64,000 bases of DNA, from assembly GCA_001766655.1 (NCBI GenBank), contig MJCC01000004.1, positions 5,189 to 69,188 on the forward strand. Reading direction: 5' to 3'. The position numbers and the translations under genes were made by a program. Under the pieces are notes generated by a model that searched no databases, was not told the origin of the DNA, and worked only from the letters and a program-made list of their open reading frames with translations. How positions within the stretch are numbered: the stretch's first letter is position 1; every line of letters starts with the position of its first letter. This document shows, in pieces, positions 31,215 to 42,572 of the stretch. The stretch is from Phytomonas francai (Eukaryota; Euglenozoa; Kinetoplastea; Trypanosomatida; Trypanosomatidae).

Positions 31215-34200
31215 ATGCCAAATCAATATCATGATAATAATGTTTCCAATTTCGAGAGTGAGTCATTACGTAAAAAGGATTTACACTCATTATCTGGTTC
31301 ACTATCAGAGCCTGACCACTACATCACCGCTGACGCTCTCTCAAGTCTTCGAGGAGATCCAGACCACTTGGCGCTTCTAAATATTCTTTACCGTTCCGTT
31401 AGGTGCATTGAGTCTGAGGTCTCGGGCTCAACAGTTTTGTGCTTAGGACCTGAACACTCTGATGATATTCTACGCAGCCTTTGTAGGCTATTAGTGTGCG
31501 GTACTGATCCTATTGGACAAACAGATACCGATGAAGAAAGCATTGCACACAAAGGCCTCCCGAACAGAGTCAATGCAATACAAAGTAATGATGATTCGAG
31601 TACGGAGGAAGAAAATGTGTTTTTCACATTCTTAAATTGGAGAAATAATATCCAGCTTCTGCTTCCATTATATTCTTCATTATCGAAACGCAGCACATTC
31701 CGCCTAGCACGTCAGATTGTTGAGGAGTATGATTTGAATCACGCTCCGTGGTTGTCTGACATGATAATCCCTCTTTTTAAGAGGTGGCAGAGTGAGGAGC
31801 GGCTGCGGTTATACCAGCTGCAACAACAGGGCTCCAAATCTAAAACCGGCGACTCTGAAAAAAACTACCCCTCGCTTAATCCACCTAGAGTGAATAAGTG
31901 GTTCATCAGTTTGCAGGGGTCCTGCTGGATGAAAGAGTTTCTCGGTACTATAACTACGTCTCTTATGGAACGGATGATTCAGCGCCTAGTAGGGATTTGC
32001 GTTACAATACAGGGATGCTCAGGTACCAAGAATTTGGTCGAGATGTTTGGGCTCCTGTCAATGGAGGCTCGTTCTTACCGGACACTTTGCGCTGGGGCTC
32101 TTGCACTCCTAGGATACCAGTGGGTCGAGCTTGTTAAAAATGTGCAGCAGCGCTTTGCCGGCCCCGTAAGTGGAACAACATCTACTGGCTCGGCGCCATC
32201 AGCCAGCCGCATTATTGTCACTAAAGCTGCGAAATCTAAACATTTCTTAGGATGGCTGTGGCAGCGCACAGCAGTGCAGCACTGTGCCCAGCGCCATGCG
32301 CTTGAGCTTTGGAAACGTTGGGTGGGTTATTTTTTAGAATATGATTACGCTTCCCGCAAAACAGATCTGGACCCCCAAGAAGAGGCTGATCGAAACCGGT
32401 CCTCCACATCTTCGATGGGGTCAAATATGGGAACTCCGAAAAAGAACGATAAGACCTCTTCTGCCGCTCTATCTGAGTCCCAATGGCTATTTTTGCTATG
32501 TCTTGTTTTACATACTGAGAATATCCTACAGACAAAGAAAGAAAATATGGAGAAAAGCGAGATAAATTCCCGGAATAGTGTTTCAGGAAGAGCTATGGAT
32601 CCCTTAGACACCATGATGTGGGCGTTAGAGTGTTTTTCAAGGAAACTTCTAGAAATTCTTCAAGAAATGGCAAATTCAAAAGTTGATGCTTACGCTCAAG
32701 AAGGCATGTCCTCAATTGATGCGTCATCATCGTTTTATCTCTCCTATAATCGAGTAATTATACGGGACTTCTTCTTTGAAACCGTCCAGCAAATGGAGGT
32801 GCAAGCGACAGGATATTTCCAAAGTGCTTCACAACGAATAAGCTTCTGGTCTTCACTGTTTTCGATTTACGCTCAGCTCACCGCGATACAGGAGCCTAAT
32901 GAAGAGACTGTCGTAGCGAGCCTCAGCACAACTCGAAGTTCTGGAATGAGCGCTCATGATGACGGTCACCATATGCTCGAGGATGTACTTAACTCCATAC
33001 GAGAAGCGTACTACCGCTGTTCGGAATGTGCGTTACATGAGTCTATGGATTGGATTGCAGACATCACGAAAGGTCCACTTCGCAGTGGAAGTCGCGCTAA
33101 AGAAGCATGCACCGGTGTAAGCGGAAAAAGACAGCGCTGTGAGAGCTCTGTCCGAGAAGGAGATACTCAATGGATCACCACTCTGGCCGGGAATACCCCG
33201 GATACAAAGCTGAACCGCTACCTTAGTCGTGTCTTCTATTCGGTATATCACTCTAGTTGTTTTCCGCTGCTCCTGCTTGAGCGGCAGAAGCAGTTGAAAA
33301 CCCTTCTATTTGAGCTCCATTCTTTGCTTTTTGTTGATGCACACCGTAACCTTCCCCCCCAACAGAGTCGACAGCTGCCAAGGAGTTCGTATTTGTTTGC
33401 TACCGAATTGGCGAAGTGGACCAGTTCTGACGACGACGAAGAAAGCATCGGACCAAATGCTAGAGATTTAGAGGCAGATCCTGGTGCCACATCTCATGAT
33501 GAAACTATTCTCTTAAAGCAACACAAAGTATGCCCCATGTGGGTTGCATGCCGTCTCCTTGCGCGTGACGCACGGTTCGTTTTAATGCTATCTCACGCGG
33601 TTTTAGTACTACTCGAGCGCTGTGGTAAAGTTGCCGAAGAAGTTGGATCACTTTTGACCGAGGCCTTGATTCCCACACTTGTTACCTTGAGTGCTGACTC
33701 AGAGGTCGAAGCAAACCTCTATCATTCAAACCTTCGCTCATCGGTTGCTCCAAACGTGAACATGTTGAACCATTCCATTGGTGGCTGGAGCAAGCTTGCA
33801 CAGTCTACCTTCTGCCTTTACGCTCTTATCCATTCAGGGCTTCTTATGGCACTCCCATGGAGTGTGGAAGGCATCTACCTTACCATGGCGCGGTATCGTG
33901 ACCTCACTCGATATCTCCTAAAACGTTACTGGGTCGAACCCGAAGCGTGTATAGCACAGCTTGAGGGGTGGACTAGGGAAGGTGGCGATGCGGCCATTCG
34001 ACAGTCAACCACCTCCATCCGGAGCCTCTGCGATGACATCGATAATTTTGTTGTGCTACACGATCCGGTGCTTCGGCGGCTCAAAAACAGAGCCTTTGTC
34101 GCGGCGCAGCAACGGCAACAGGAGCAAGGTGTCACAGCATCCTTTATTTTGGATGAATGTGTGCGAAGCGTGACACCACTTTTTATGCCTCCACCGTGCG

Positions 34201-35123
34201 GAACACTTCTCGTGCTTGCCTTCTCAAGAAGGCTGTTTCAGCAGATGTATTACTTGCGCAATGCTTACGAAATGCAACAACGCCTCCTAGAGGGCGATAG
34301 CGCACTGGAGTATCTTGGCCGCCGCGGCATCTTCTGCACTGCAGAGGACATTGAGGTCTTTAAGGTAACTGTCCGGTCAGCCCATCGCATGATCTTTGCA
34401 ACGCAGCTCCAACCTGTGGGGCTGCTTCAGCTCTGGATTGGCATGTTGGCGCACCTCTTCATTTATGTTGTACCGATGGCAGAAAGTGATGAGGGAATGG
34501 AGTTGATGCCACGAAGCTGGCAGCTAGGCGAAATCGTGCTGAACTGCTTTGCTGAGAAAGTGCCTCGAACAGGATGGCGAGCGCTACGACCTTCATCCCG
34601 TGGGATCATTTCTTCCCAGACGACTTTACGTGTCATGTTGGGTGAACTGCTTGCAGAGCTTTTTTTGATGCCCATGTTCGAGGCAAACTCCAGCCTCGAT
34701 TGCCTACAGGCTTTTCCAGTATCATTGCATTCTCATGAGTGGAGTCAAAAGCAACAGAAATCTCAAATAGAAGTTCAATGTATTCTCCCACATGTCGTGC
34801 TGGAAGTTTTGTGTCTGTTTTTAAGAGTTAATACAGAGGTTAGCAGTGAGGAACTTACGCGGCTGTCCACTATGGTAGCAATGGAGGCTGCGGGCGGCAG
34901 CACTTCTACTTTACCTCAAACACCTGCTGTCGATGAATCTTCTTCGTGGAGAGTCAGGATGAAGAGACTAGAGGAGAAGAGCTTTTTGGGTCTAGCCGGT
35001 CTGGTCGCGTTATGTAAGCAAATTGAAAAGGAAGTAGTGCCAGGCACATTCAAGGATTCCCGACTAGTACATTTGTTGCGGTGCATATGGGCAGTGGCAG
35101 ACCTCAGCGCTCTCGAGTGGTAA
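31215..35123 (+). CDS. Large protein of unknown function (1302 residues)
   Basis: Not recognised. The whole length is rich in amphipathic helices (for example LLPLYSSLSKRSTFRLARQI and LLVLAFSRRLFQQMYYLRN) with low-complexity breaks near residues 210, 395, 620 and 740. It looks like a helical scaffold or tethering-type protein. I considered gamma-tubulin complex components, ubiquitin factor E4 cores and vesicle tethering subunits, but no family motif holds. No transmembrane helix, signal peptide or catalytic motif is evident. The ATG at 31215 is the first of the frame; the TA/GA microsatellite lies about 230 bases upstream. Confidence 0.8.
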   Translation: MPNQYHDNNVSNFESESLRKKDLHSLSGSLSEPDHYITADALSSLRGDPDHLALLNILYRSVRCIESEVSGSTVLCLGPEHSDDILRSLCRLLVCGTDPIGQTDTDEESIAHKGLPNRVNAIQSNDDSSTEEENVFFTFLNWRNNIQLLLPLYSSLSKRSTFRLARQIVEEYDLNHAPWLSDMIIPLFKRWQSEERLRLYQLQQQGSKSKTGDSEKNYPSLNPPRVNKWFISLQGSCWMKEFLGTITTSLMERMIQRLVGICVTIQGCSGTKNLVEMFGLLSMEARSYRTLCAGALALLGYQWVELVKNVQQRFAGPVSGTTSTGSAPSASRIIVTKAAKSKHFLGWLWQRTAVQHCAQRHALELWKRWVGYFLEYDYASRKTDLDPQEEADRNRSSTSSMGSNMGTPKKNDKTSSAALSESQWLFLLCLVLHTENILQTKKENMEKSEINSRNSVSGRAMDPLDTMMWALECFSRKLLEILQEMANSKVDAYAQEGMSSIDASSSFYLSYNRVIIRDFFFETVQQMEVQATGYFQSASQRISFWSSLFSIYAQLTAIQEPNEETVVASLSTTRSSGMSAHDDGHHMLEDVLNSIREAYYRCSECALHESMDWIADITKGPLRSGSRAKEACTGVSGKRQRCESSVREGDTQWITTLAGNTPDTKLNRYLSRVFYSVYHSSCFPLLLLERQKQLKTLLFELHSLLFVDAHRNLPPQQSRQLPRSSYLFATELAKWTSSDDDEESIGPNARDLEADPGATSHDETILLKQHKVCPMWVACRLLARDARFVLMLSHAVLVLLERCGKVAEEVGSLLTEALIPTLVTLSADSEVEANLYHSNLRSSVAPNVNMLNHSIGGWSKLAQSTFCLYALIHSGLLMALPWSVEGIYLTMARYRDLTRYLLKRYWVEPEACIAQLEGWTREGGDAAIRQSTTSIRSLCDDIDNFVVLHDPVLRRLKNRAFVAAQQRQQEQGVTASFILDECVRSVTPLFMPPPCGTLLVLAFSRRLFQQMYYLRNAYEMQQRLLEGDSALEYLGRRGIFCTAEDIEVFKVTVRSAHRMIFATQLQPVGLLQLWIGMLAHLFIYVVPMAESDEGMELMPRSWQLGEIVLNCFAEKVPRTGWRALRPSSRGIISSQTTLRVMLGELLAELFLMPMFEANSSLDCLQAFPVSLHSHEWSQKQQKSQIEVQCILPHVVLEVLCLFLRVNTEVSSEELTRLSTMVAMEAAGGSTSTLPQTPAVDESSSWRVRMKRLEEKSFLGLAGLVALCKQIEKEVVPGTFKDSRLVHLLRCIWAVADLSALEW

Positions 35124-35873
35124 AGTTTCAGTTGTGATTCAAATCGACATTCTGCCACAAACTAAGGAAGCTGTATATATATATATAGGGTGGGAAGATT
35201 TACAAGCTTCCCATTGTTACAACCTTGTAGTACTTAAATGAGTTGCTTAAGAGGTGAGATAATTATGCCCTTTACAGCTGTTGTTGGTTTCGGTCAACTT
35301 TATTCTTTGACTAGTGGCAAAAATAACAATTAAAGAAAAAGATAGGAGCTCCTCATGATACCCCCAAAAAGTGATGCAGTAGCCAACAGGGCTACTTTTT
35401 GTAGGGGGGTGTAGCAGGAAATTTGTGGGGTGGGGAAAAACCTTGCCATTTTTGCTTCCTTCATGTTTTCTAGATAATGGAGTTGAAGTGGTATCTATCT
35501 CCTAACTGGCAAACAGAAAATCAATTACCCTTCTAACATGGGGATGAAATATTAACATTTTTGAGGAAGGGGAATTTCTCCAAATCTCTTCTGAATAACA
35601 TTAGAACAATTAAATTTTTGTAGCTTGTGTATTTCTGTTTTGGGTATCTAGTTTGCTGTTTTTACACTGCGTGTTTTTGATTAACTCATAGGTCATCAAC
35701 AGGGGTGGGGGAGTCTTCACCCCCTTTAATCTTTTGAATTTTTATCATATTATATTAAGGTAGTAGAAAGTCTGTTTTGGGGCGTACTTAGATGGCTTAT
35801 ATTGGATAAAAGGTACAATAAGCAGAGAGTATATGATATTTAATCCATTTGATTCGAAGGCGTGCCACCAAGA
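35124..35873. other. Intergenic spacer
   Basis: 750 bases, AT-rich, with a short (TA)n run at 35173-35187 and runs of G around 35402-35436 and 35702-35710. No coding signal is seen. Confidence 0.4.
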
Positions 35874-38776
35874 ATGGACTCTCTAGGCAAGACTAGTAAT
35901 CACTCGTCCGCAATAGATTATCATGATGAACATTTAGAACTTGTCAAGATTTCCAGGTTATCAGTGAAACCCTCGCGGCATGTACAAGTAGAACCTAGCG
36001 AGTCTGCATACCTCGACCTTCCTATGAATTGCGAGGTTGGCACTCACCAGTACTCTGCATTATCAAAATCAAGCAGTGTGTTCTCTCCTTTCCAGCGATC
36101 GGATGCAGGCAGCAAAAGCTGCCCTTGCTCTAAATCACCTGTAGGAAAAGAAGGATTAACAGTATCTATTCAAAAAATTATAAAAGGTAGGATGGTTCCC
36201 CAAAGCTTCGATTTCCAGGCCAAACGCCCCATACCGTCGTTGATATGGTGGCCTGAATAAACTGTCATACAAAAAGATGTGATAAACAGTCTTGAAAGCA
36301 ATCTATCACGACAGTGCTGCGCTCTCTGCCCAGAAGTTTCGTTGACTTCATCTTCCTTTCCACACGCTCCAGCATAGTTTTTATCTATACGTTCACACAA
36401 TACTATGATATCTCACAGACTTGAGGCAGTACCCCAAGCTTTCGAAGATTTATTAGTTAGTAGAAGAGCTGAAGGCACCTCAAGAACTTTTTTGTGCTCT
36501 GGCAATAGAAGCGATAACATACGCTTTCGTGACCCTTATGCATCTCATTCCACTTATTTTCTACTATGGTCGTGATGTTTTATGGAAGACTCTCTTTCAA
36601 CTCCCCTGTGAAGCAAACATCTCAATGTACTGTAGCAGCTTCAGTTGTTTCATCACCTTCGGGTTGTAGTGATCGATGTCACGCAAAAAAAAAAAACTAG
36701 TGGGACCTCGAACACTTCAGATATTCATGCTTTATTTCCATGGAATAATCAATCCACCCCTGAGTACCAGAACGTTGTGTGGGGCTCTAGAGGACACGAT
36801 ACACAATCCCACACTTCTAGGCTTCTTACATTAGCAGCTAAATCTGTAAATGCCGACGCGGACTCTTTAAATGATAAGCAGTCTGGAGCTGGTGAGATGC
36901 TACCAGACGCAAAACGTATTAGACATAGGATATCCAGTTCTTCGGGAAGTTTTCCAGACTTTAGCACAGTTGATACCCAAAAGAATATCATGCTCCACTG
37001 TGGTCACCCTAAGTCATGCTTTCTGCGGACTACCCAAACATGGAAAGCAAAAAAGTAACGATGCAAAGAATGCCATTTGCACTTTATTCAGTGCAACAAG
37101 ACATGTTGAAATAATAGCTAAGGATTCATTGGGCAAAGCTATACCTGAAGAGGGAATCCCCTTCGGGTTACAGACCGAGAATAAATTGCCCTCATATAAT
37201 TTATTGCTTCCCATTCCGTGTGATCAGAAGCAGCTCATCACTTACAATAACACAGGCTTGCTTTTTGTGACTACGGAAACAACGAAAGAATACCCCTCTG
37301 TCTCTTCAGCAAGTAGCAAAGGTATTCCCGTCTACAGTTGTCATGCTAAAGGGAATCATATTCGTTAATTGCGAACCAAGTGGAAAGTGAAGCGACATTA
37401 TCGGACACTAATTCGAACTCAAGGCGCGCAGCCGGCAACGAAAACTGAGGTTTCCCATTGCATAGGGGATGCCACCAAGATAGGACAACATAACTTCAAG
37501 CGTGCCAGTGATCAGGACTTCTTTCAAAGCTTCCTTGTAGCCTCTCGTATACATTCAGCAATAGCCACCTTCCATTGCGTTCATGAGCTTAAACTCCTCA
37601 AGCACACAAGAGAGGTTATCTCGCTAAAGAGCAAGGCAATAAATGATGCCACCGAAGAGCTTTTGCAGGCTTTTGGCGGCCTTGCCATTTGTAAAGCCGT
37701 GGCATACACCCCACTGCTCCTGTCTGGACTCACAAAACTCAAATTTAAAAGTTTCCAAAACGCGCCGTTGTTCTTTAGACTTCAAAAAACTTGAATTAAA
37801 TGCCACTCGTCGTGGTCTCTCGATTTTTGTCAATCCTGTAGGATTTACATATGGGGATCAACATCTCAGGATAAACATGCTATTGAAGGTGAGTGTGGCA
37901 CAACCTCCCAGTTCTGGGTTTCAGCGGCGAGATACCATGACTATCCAGGTTTTACAGCGCTCTCCTTCTCGTGTGGCTTCACCATTAACTTTGGGTACGG
38001 ATGGAGTGTCGTGCTCAAAGGGTTTTAGACGCTGTTATTGCGCCAGGGTTAATGTAACGGGGCGGAGAAGCGACGACAGTGATTCCCCCACTCTCTCGCC
38101 TATGCGCATCACACGTTTGTCAATGGAAAGTGTTCCAGGCATGTGGTCTCAGATATCTTCGAATATACAACCTCATAATCCATATGGTTGCAGTCCACGG
38201 GCTTAATAAGCGCTTGCAGCATCTTTAACGTCCAATACCCTTCCCCAGTGCGTACTTGAAGCGATGTTTGCAAACTTTTGGAAGGCAAGCGCACCCTGTA
38301 AATTTAGGAATAGGGTTAAGGCAGCTCAGACTCCACCTAGACAAGTGACTCGCATACCTATTTTAGGGATAGCGCGTTGTGTAGAGGAAGAGGAAGAGCA
38401 GGGGAAATATCAGGTGAGCGATCCCTTTGAGTTGTCTAGCCCCCTCAAAGGACCTATAGTATATCTTTCTGCGAATATGCACCATGTTTTTAGTATGCGA
38501 CAGCATATGAAAATGACCCCACACTTGTGCAGGTCGTTGGCCTTACAGACCAGGGCTGTGCCCTTTAAATCCGTTGAATCATCGAGGCCTCATGCCAGTT
38601 CGGGATCTTATGCTAATGCAATGTATAATTTAACTGAAAAAGCTATTCAACAGCGGTGTGCTTCTATAGCATCACCTGAAGGTGTGGTTGACAGGCCGAT
38701 ACGCGATCTGCCACAACCATTTTGCGCTCTATCTTATTGTAACATGCTAAGATGTTTCACAGAAAAAGATATTTAG
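35874..38776 (+). pseudogene. Degraded gene with at least five in-frame stop sites and three or four frame changes
   Basis: Protein-like sequence continues for about 2.9 kb but hops between frames. It begins at ATG 35874 and passes stops TAA 36258, TAG 36375 and TGA 36573 within one frame. It moves to a second frame at about 36575 and returns to the first across a run of 12 A at 36685-36696. It shifts again near 36990-37040, passes TAA 37366, shifts near 37750-37795, passes a tandem TAATAA at 38204-38209 and ends at TAG 38774. The pieces together would make roughly 960 residues, comparable to neighbouring genes. The composition is Ser-rich and the family is unrecognised. Because both stops and indels occur, sequencing error alone is unlikely to explain it. 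It occupies a full gene slot between two intact plus-strand genes. Confidence 0.75.
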
Positions 38777-39381
38777 CGCCAATAGAGATGGTTTTGGACA
38801 GTATTTTATATATATCTTGGCATCCTTCTTTTTATTATTTGGGGGCTGCATTTGTGTGTAGCCCCGGCTTTTATACCCTGATGAAGGTGACTTACCCCAA
38901 TACCTATGCAACCCGCGCAGGTGAAATTATACAGAAGAAGATTATTCTTATTTCCCTAGGTGTAGAAATCATAGAGGGAGAGCAGAAAAGTTGTTGAGTG
39001 TAGGGAGGAACAGTTTCGACCGCACAATGCTTTAGCTTCTGAAATCTTTTTCCCCCGTGTATTGATTAACTAGATTCAACGTTTCTTCAATGCAAATCCT
39101 CTAATTTTCATCCCCGTATTCAGTTACGTTTTTAAAACTTTACTTATAAAGAATCTTTCTGCGCGTAGTCTCCTTAGTGAAATTCATTGTCACGTAGCGT
39201 TGTCAGGTGCGTGGAGAGTTATTTTATTGATGGCTTTTTCCTTTTTTTTTTGCTTTTTTTGCTCGTGGTATGCACTCATTTACTTAATCATTTTCTATTT
39301 TCTTTACTATTTGGAGGTACTTTATTGACGGTGAAAAAAGGTGAAGTGAATACAGCAGGTTACTTAAGACCACCCTTAGAA
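38777..39381. other. Intergenic spacer with trans-splice signal
   Basis: An 81-codon open frame at 38752-38997 overlaps the end of the pseudogene in another frame and could be a further remnant of it. The remainder is AT- and pyrimidine-rich. Confidence 0.35.
39238..39316 (+). promoter_or_regulatory. Long polypyrimidine tract and AG acceptor
   Basis: Pyrimidine-dominated sequence with runs of nine or more T, followed by ATTTTCTATTTTCTTTACTA and an AG at 39315-39316, 66 bases before the ATG at 39382. It explains why the upstream extension of the frame looks like a membrane helix: runs of T encode Phe/Leu. Confidence 0.65.
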
Positions 39382-42249
39382 ATGGCGGTATCTGTAGGTT
39401 CCACAGCCTGCATGGGATGCGGAGCCTCTGACTCTACGTTTCAGTGCCCCTTGTGCCAAGCGGAAGCCCATACTATGCAAGGTTTCTTTTGTTCACAAAA
39501 ATGTTTCGCAGGGAACTGGCTTCAGCACCGCCATGATTTTCATAGGAAAGGTATTGTACGGGAATTTAAGAGCAGCGGAGTCATCGGTCAAAGAAGCAAT
39601 GAAAAGAGCGAAGTATTGGATGCCAAAACAAAATCTAAAAAACGCATGCGGAACTCTGGGCCTGGGGGTGAAGAGATACAAGCTAGTGCCGATACTGGTA
39701 CTCAGCAACGTGAATCGCTTACATTCCCGATATGGATTCCACTTCCTAACCCCCAGAGGTATCAAAAACAACGGGGCGTGGAGCCAGATCTCGCCTTGGA
39801 CTGCCCACGTGCCATCGTAGGCGCGTGTGTCGGTGACATTCGGGAGAGCTTTTGGCCTTCCTTAGTTGCCGCTGCCCACTATGTTGCGGCTAGCATCCGA
39901 CAGAGCGAAGCCTTGATGGTGCTTGTCGTCGCGGGGTCCCCTTACACCGCCCATGCCTTCGCATGGGCAGCGCGCTGCGCTGGGCTGGGGGGCACGCTCC
40001 GTATGGCTGTAACCCTCTCCGGCCTCCCAGAGCGTCCTTCACAGTATTTTACTTTGCAAAAGCGCGTGGTGGTGGCAGCCGAGGCGGTTGTAGGCCATGC
40101 TGGCAGTGGCGCTGCGTCGCTGTGGCTCGAGGGGTCGACATCGCTGCTGGTGACTCTTCCCGATGTTGTGGCTCCTGACGATCTACAGGGTGTGAACACA
40201 CGCGGCGTTTTTTTCGTTTCTAGGCGCCCATGTAAAGACGCTAACAGCTCTGAGTCTGCTGCGAAGGGGAGCATTGATGACAAAAAAGGGGAAGATAAAC
40301 GAAAGGTCAAAAAGAATAAAGCGTTCTCACGACCAGAACCCTTTTGGTATGGGAGTGGCGCTGGCGAGGAGCCTACACACGAAGTAACGGATGCAGTCAA
40401 AGACATGTGCCGTGGTGAAGGGAATGCGCCGTTCCTGTGGAAACCAGAATTGGTGGGAAAAAGCCCTGAGGGTGTGGAAAATAATGGTGAAGAATCAGTA
40501 GATAACAGAGACAGCGAGCCTGTTGTGGTTAGCGGTAAAGCATTGAGAACGATCCATCATGCGCCTTGTTACATTCACCCCTTAAGGAATCGTATGGATA
40601 ATGATGTTTCCAGTGCTTTGGTTAATGGCGACATCGCTTCTGCGCTGCAGCACCTCATTCAGGTCTTCAGTACTACTCCAGGATACTTTGAAGAAATTCT
40701 TTTCAACTCTTTGAAATGTGACCGGGGCGCTGTAGACGTGGTACATGTTCATCACCGCCTTGCTTACTTAATGCGTAATCTCGTCGATCACAGTAGCAAC
40801 TTTTCGTCTCCTAAAGGTGCGACCATGGCAGACATGGTGTTCCGTGCGATGGTGCCACTGATTCGTACGATTCCAACTTTGCACGGCTTCAAAGATGACG
40901 TTGGAGATAGTATAGAGACAGCAAGGTTTCCTGGAAAGAAAAAGTGTAAAGGGGAGCCAGAGGGAGAAGACAGCAAGGCGTTTTCTAAGACTGATCCACT
41001 GGGTTCGCCACTCTCTACACAAGAACGTCAGCAGTACTTTAACTTCTATAGTACACTGCCAAACCTGCAGCTTCAGGCAACGATCATTTACCTCTTCGTC
41101 TATGAGCCCTCGCCGACAGCACTAGATACCCTCGCCGAGGCTTGGGGTGTCACGCACTATATTAAGGCGGGTAGCCTAGAGATGCTAAACCGCACTCGAA
41201 AAAATATTATTCATCGACTGCGCAGCCGCTACAAGCCGCGTCTTGGTACTGGATATGCTGAATTTCTTGTGATCCTCATGCATATTCTATACGATACCGT
41301 TGCAATCTACTCGCTGCCTCTGAAGGAAATAGCGCGTCGCCTGCAATGGGATCTCACGCTTGAAAATGACGTGGGATCACTGTCGTCATTTCTGGAGCTT
41401 TGTGGGTTGAGAGCACCAACGTCCCACACTGAGCTAAAAAATCCAGGGTCTGTTCAAGGCCTTTTTACTGACAAGGATAAAGCAATGACCAATTTATCAA
41501 GCCGTCAGGTTAGGCCTCCCTCACGCACTGAACTTCTACGCACTCATGAGGTAAGGGCTGAGGCAACAGTAACTAAAGGAGGTAAACCTAAGGATTTTGT
41601 ACACCCCTCATCGTGCTACATTCCATTGCCGTGGTCACCCTTTCCTATGTCAGGAAAGCGACAGCAAGATGTTGCACGTCTGCAGAAGGCTGCACTCGAC
41701 GAAATTTTGATGGCAATACCGCGAGAACCGCGTCCAATGTATGTTGGTGATGTCGGCAACCTCATCGGTAAGTGGAACGGCTTTAACAGCCGATTCGGAG
41801 GTACCCTTGGGTCAACGCTATCGGAATTTCTACTTAGGCATCCCAATGAGTTTAAGGTTGTTGGAGGGTTGGTTTCTCGTGTTAAAGTGGGTCTTAACGA
41901 GCCAGTACGCATTCGCTTCGACGAGGATGCGGAGAACGCAGATGATCAGGATGACAGAGACGACGGTGATAAATCATCTCTAATCCGAAAGGCACGGGAC
42001 CACGCACTGTTGACAGGGATTGGTAACAAAGGCCGGAAAAATCAAAAGAGGTTGGCCCAACTAGAGAAAGATCTTCCTGCGCGTGCACGCAAGAAACGAG
42101 CCATCAAAGAATTCAATAAACAAAGGTTTGACAGAAACTATAAACCCCTCGATCCCTCTGCACGTGTGCCGGGGTATGTGAAACATGGACCGCGGAAAAT
42201 TAAAGGCCGAGGTAAGAAGGTAAATATGCATGCTTTCAAGCGAGGATGA
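39382..42249 (+). CDS. Zinc-finger protein with basic C-terminus (955 residues), possible nuclear/nucleolar factor
   Basis: The open frame reaches back to a TTG at 39187, but that part is a splice tract; the first ATG is 39382. Residues about 11-57 form a C6H2-type zinc finger (CMGCGASDS, then CPLCQAEAH, FFCSQKCF and HRHDFHRKG), like the MYND-related finger of methionine aminopeptidase 1. A region of about 140 residues (from about 133) has alternating hydrophobic strands and helices that look enzymatic or Rossmann-like but are not recognised. A segment near 790-840 (VGDVGNLIGKWNGFNSRFGG, then LSEFLLRHPNEFKVVGG) resembles a small winged-helix/LOTUS-like fold. The last 90 residues are Lys/Arg-rich, consistent with nuclear or nucleolar targeting and RNA binding. 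Overall function unknown. Confidence 0.82.
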   Translation: MAVSVGSTACMGCGASDSTFQCPLCQAEAHTMQGFFCSQKCFAGNWLQHRHDFHRKGIVREFKSSGVIGQRSNEKSEVLDAKTKSKKRMRNSGPGGEEIQASADTGTQQRESLTFPIWIPLPNPQRYQKQRGVEPDLALDCPRAIVGACVGDIRESFWPSLVAAAHYVAASIRQSEALMVLVVAGSPYTAHAFAWAARCAGLGGTLRMAVTLSGLPERPSQYFTLQKRVVVAAEAVVGHAGSGAASLWLEGSTSLLVTLPDVVAPDDLQGVNTRGVFFVSRRPCKDANSSESAAKGSIDDKKGEDKRKVKKNKAFSRPEPFWYGSGAGEEPTHEVTDAVKDMCRGEGNAPFLWKPELVGKSPEGVENNGEESVDNRDSEPVVVSGKALRTIHHAPCYIHPLRNRMDNDVSSALVNGDIASALQHLIQVFSTTPGYFEEILFNSLKCDRGAVDVVHVHHRLAYLMRNLVDHSSNFSSPKGATMADMVFRAMVPLIRTIPTLHGFKDDVGDSIETARFPGKKKCKGEPEGEDSKAFSKTDPLGSPLSTQERQQYFNFYSTLPNLQLQATIIYLFVYEPSPTALDTLAEAWGVTHYIKAGSLEMLNRTRKNIIHRLRSRYKPRLGTGYAEFLVILMHILYDTVAIYSLPLKEIARRLQWDLTLENDVGSLSSFLELCGLRAPTSHTELKNPGSVQGLFTDKDKAMTNLSSRQVRPPSRTELLRTHEVRAEATVTKGGKPKDFVHPSSCYIPLPWSPFPMSGKRQQDVARLQKAALDEILMAIPREPRPMYVGDVGNLIGKWNGFNSRFGGTLGSTLSEFLLRHPNEFKVVGGLVSRVKVGLNEPVRIRFDEDAENADDQDDRDDGDKSSLIRKARDHALLTGIGNKGRKNQKRLAQLEKDLPARARKKRAIKEFNKQRFDRNYKPLDPSARVPGYVKHGPRKIKGRGKKVNMHAFKRG

Positions 42250-42260
42250 TACTTTGGTAG

Positions 42261-42284
42261 CAAATAAATAAATAAATAAATAAT
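42261..42284. repeat. (AAAT)n repeat
   Basis: Five to six AAAT units 12 bases after the stop codon of the zinc-finger gene, within its presumed 3' untranslated region. Confidence 0.9.
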
Positions 42285-42550
42285 GATTTATATTAAAAAA
42301 GAAAGGATTTGTGTAATTAATCTTAGAAAAATGTTGCTCCTATGGTCGAGGTGGAGAATAACACCAATATGCTGTTTCGAATAATTGACATAATTTTTAA
42401 ATCTGACATTTTTTTACGCATTACAGTTTTTGCAGACCACTGTTGTCGTTACAGCGAGATTTCATGCTCGTATGCTTCTAATGGATAGGCATAGAGTACA
42501 AAAGGTGAGGTGCTTTGCCTCAAACAATGCGAAACTCCTCCAATGACTTT

Positions 42551-42572
42551 GTTGTTGTTGTTGTTGTTGTTG
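42551..42572. repeat. (GTT)n trinucleotide repeat
   Basis: Seven GTT units, about 210 bases before the ATG at 42784. A second (GTT)n lies just after the same gene. Confidence 0.9.

Noticed and set aside
35874..38776. Stop-codon reassignment as in Blastocrithidia
   Set aside because: All three stop codons occur in frame here, but the many long neighbouring genes have none, and frame shifts are also present, so decay is simpler.
39187..39381. Apparent N-terminal membrane helix of the zinc-finger protein
   Set aside because: It is encoded by T-rich trans-splice signal sequence and begins at TTG; the first ATG is 39382.
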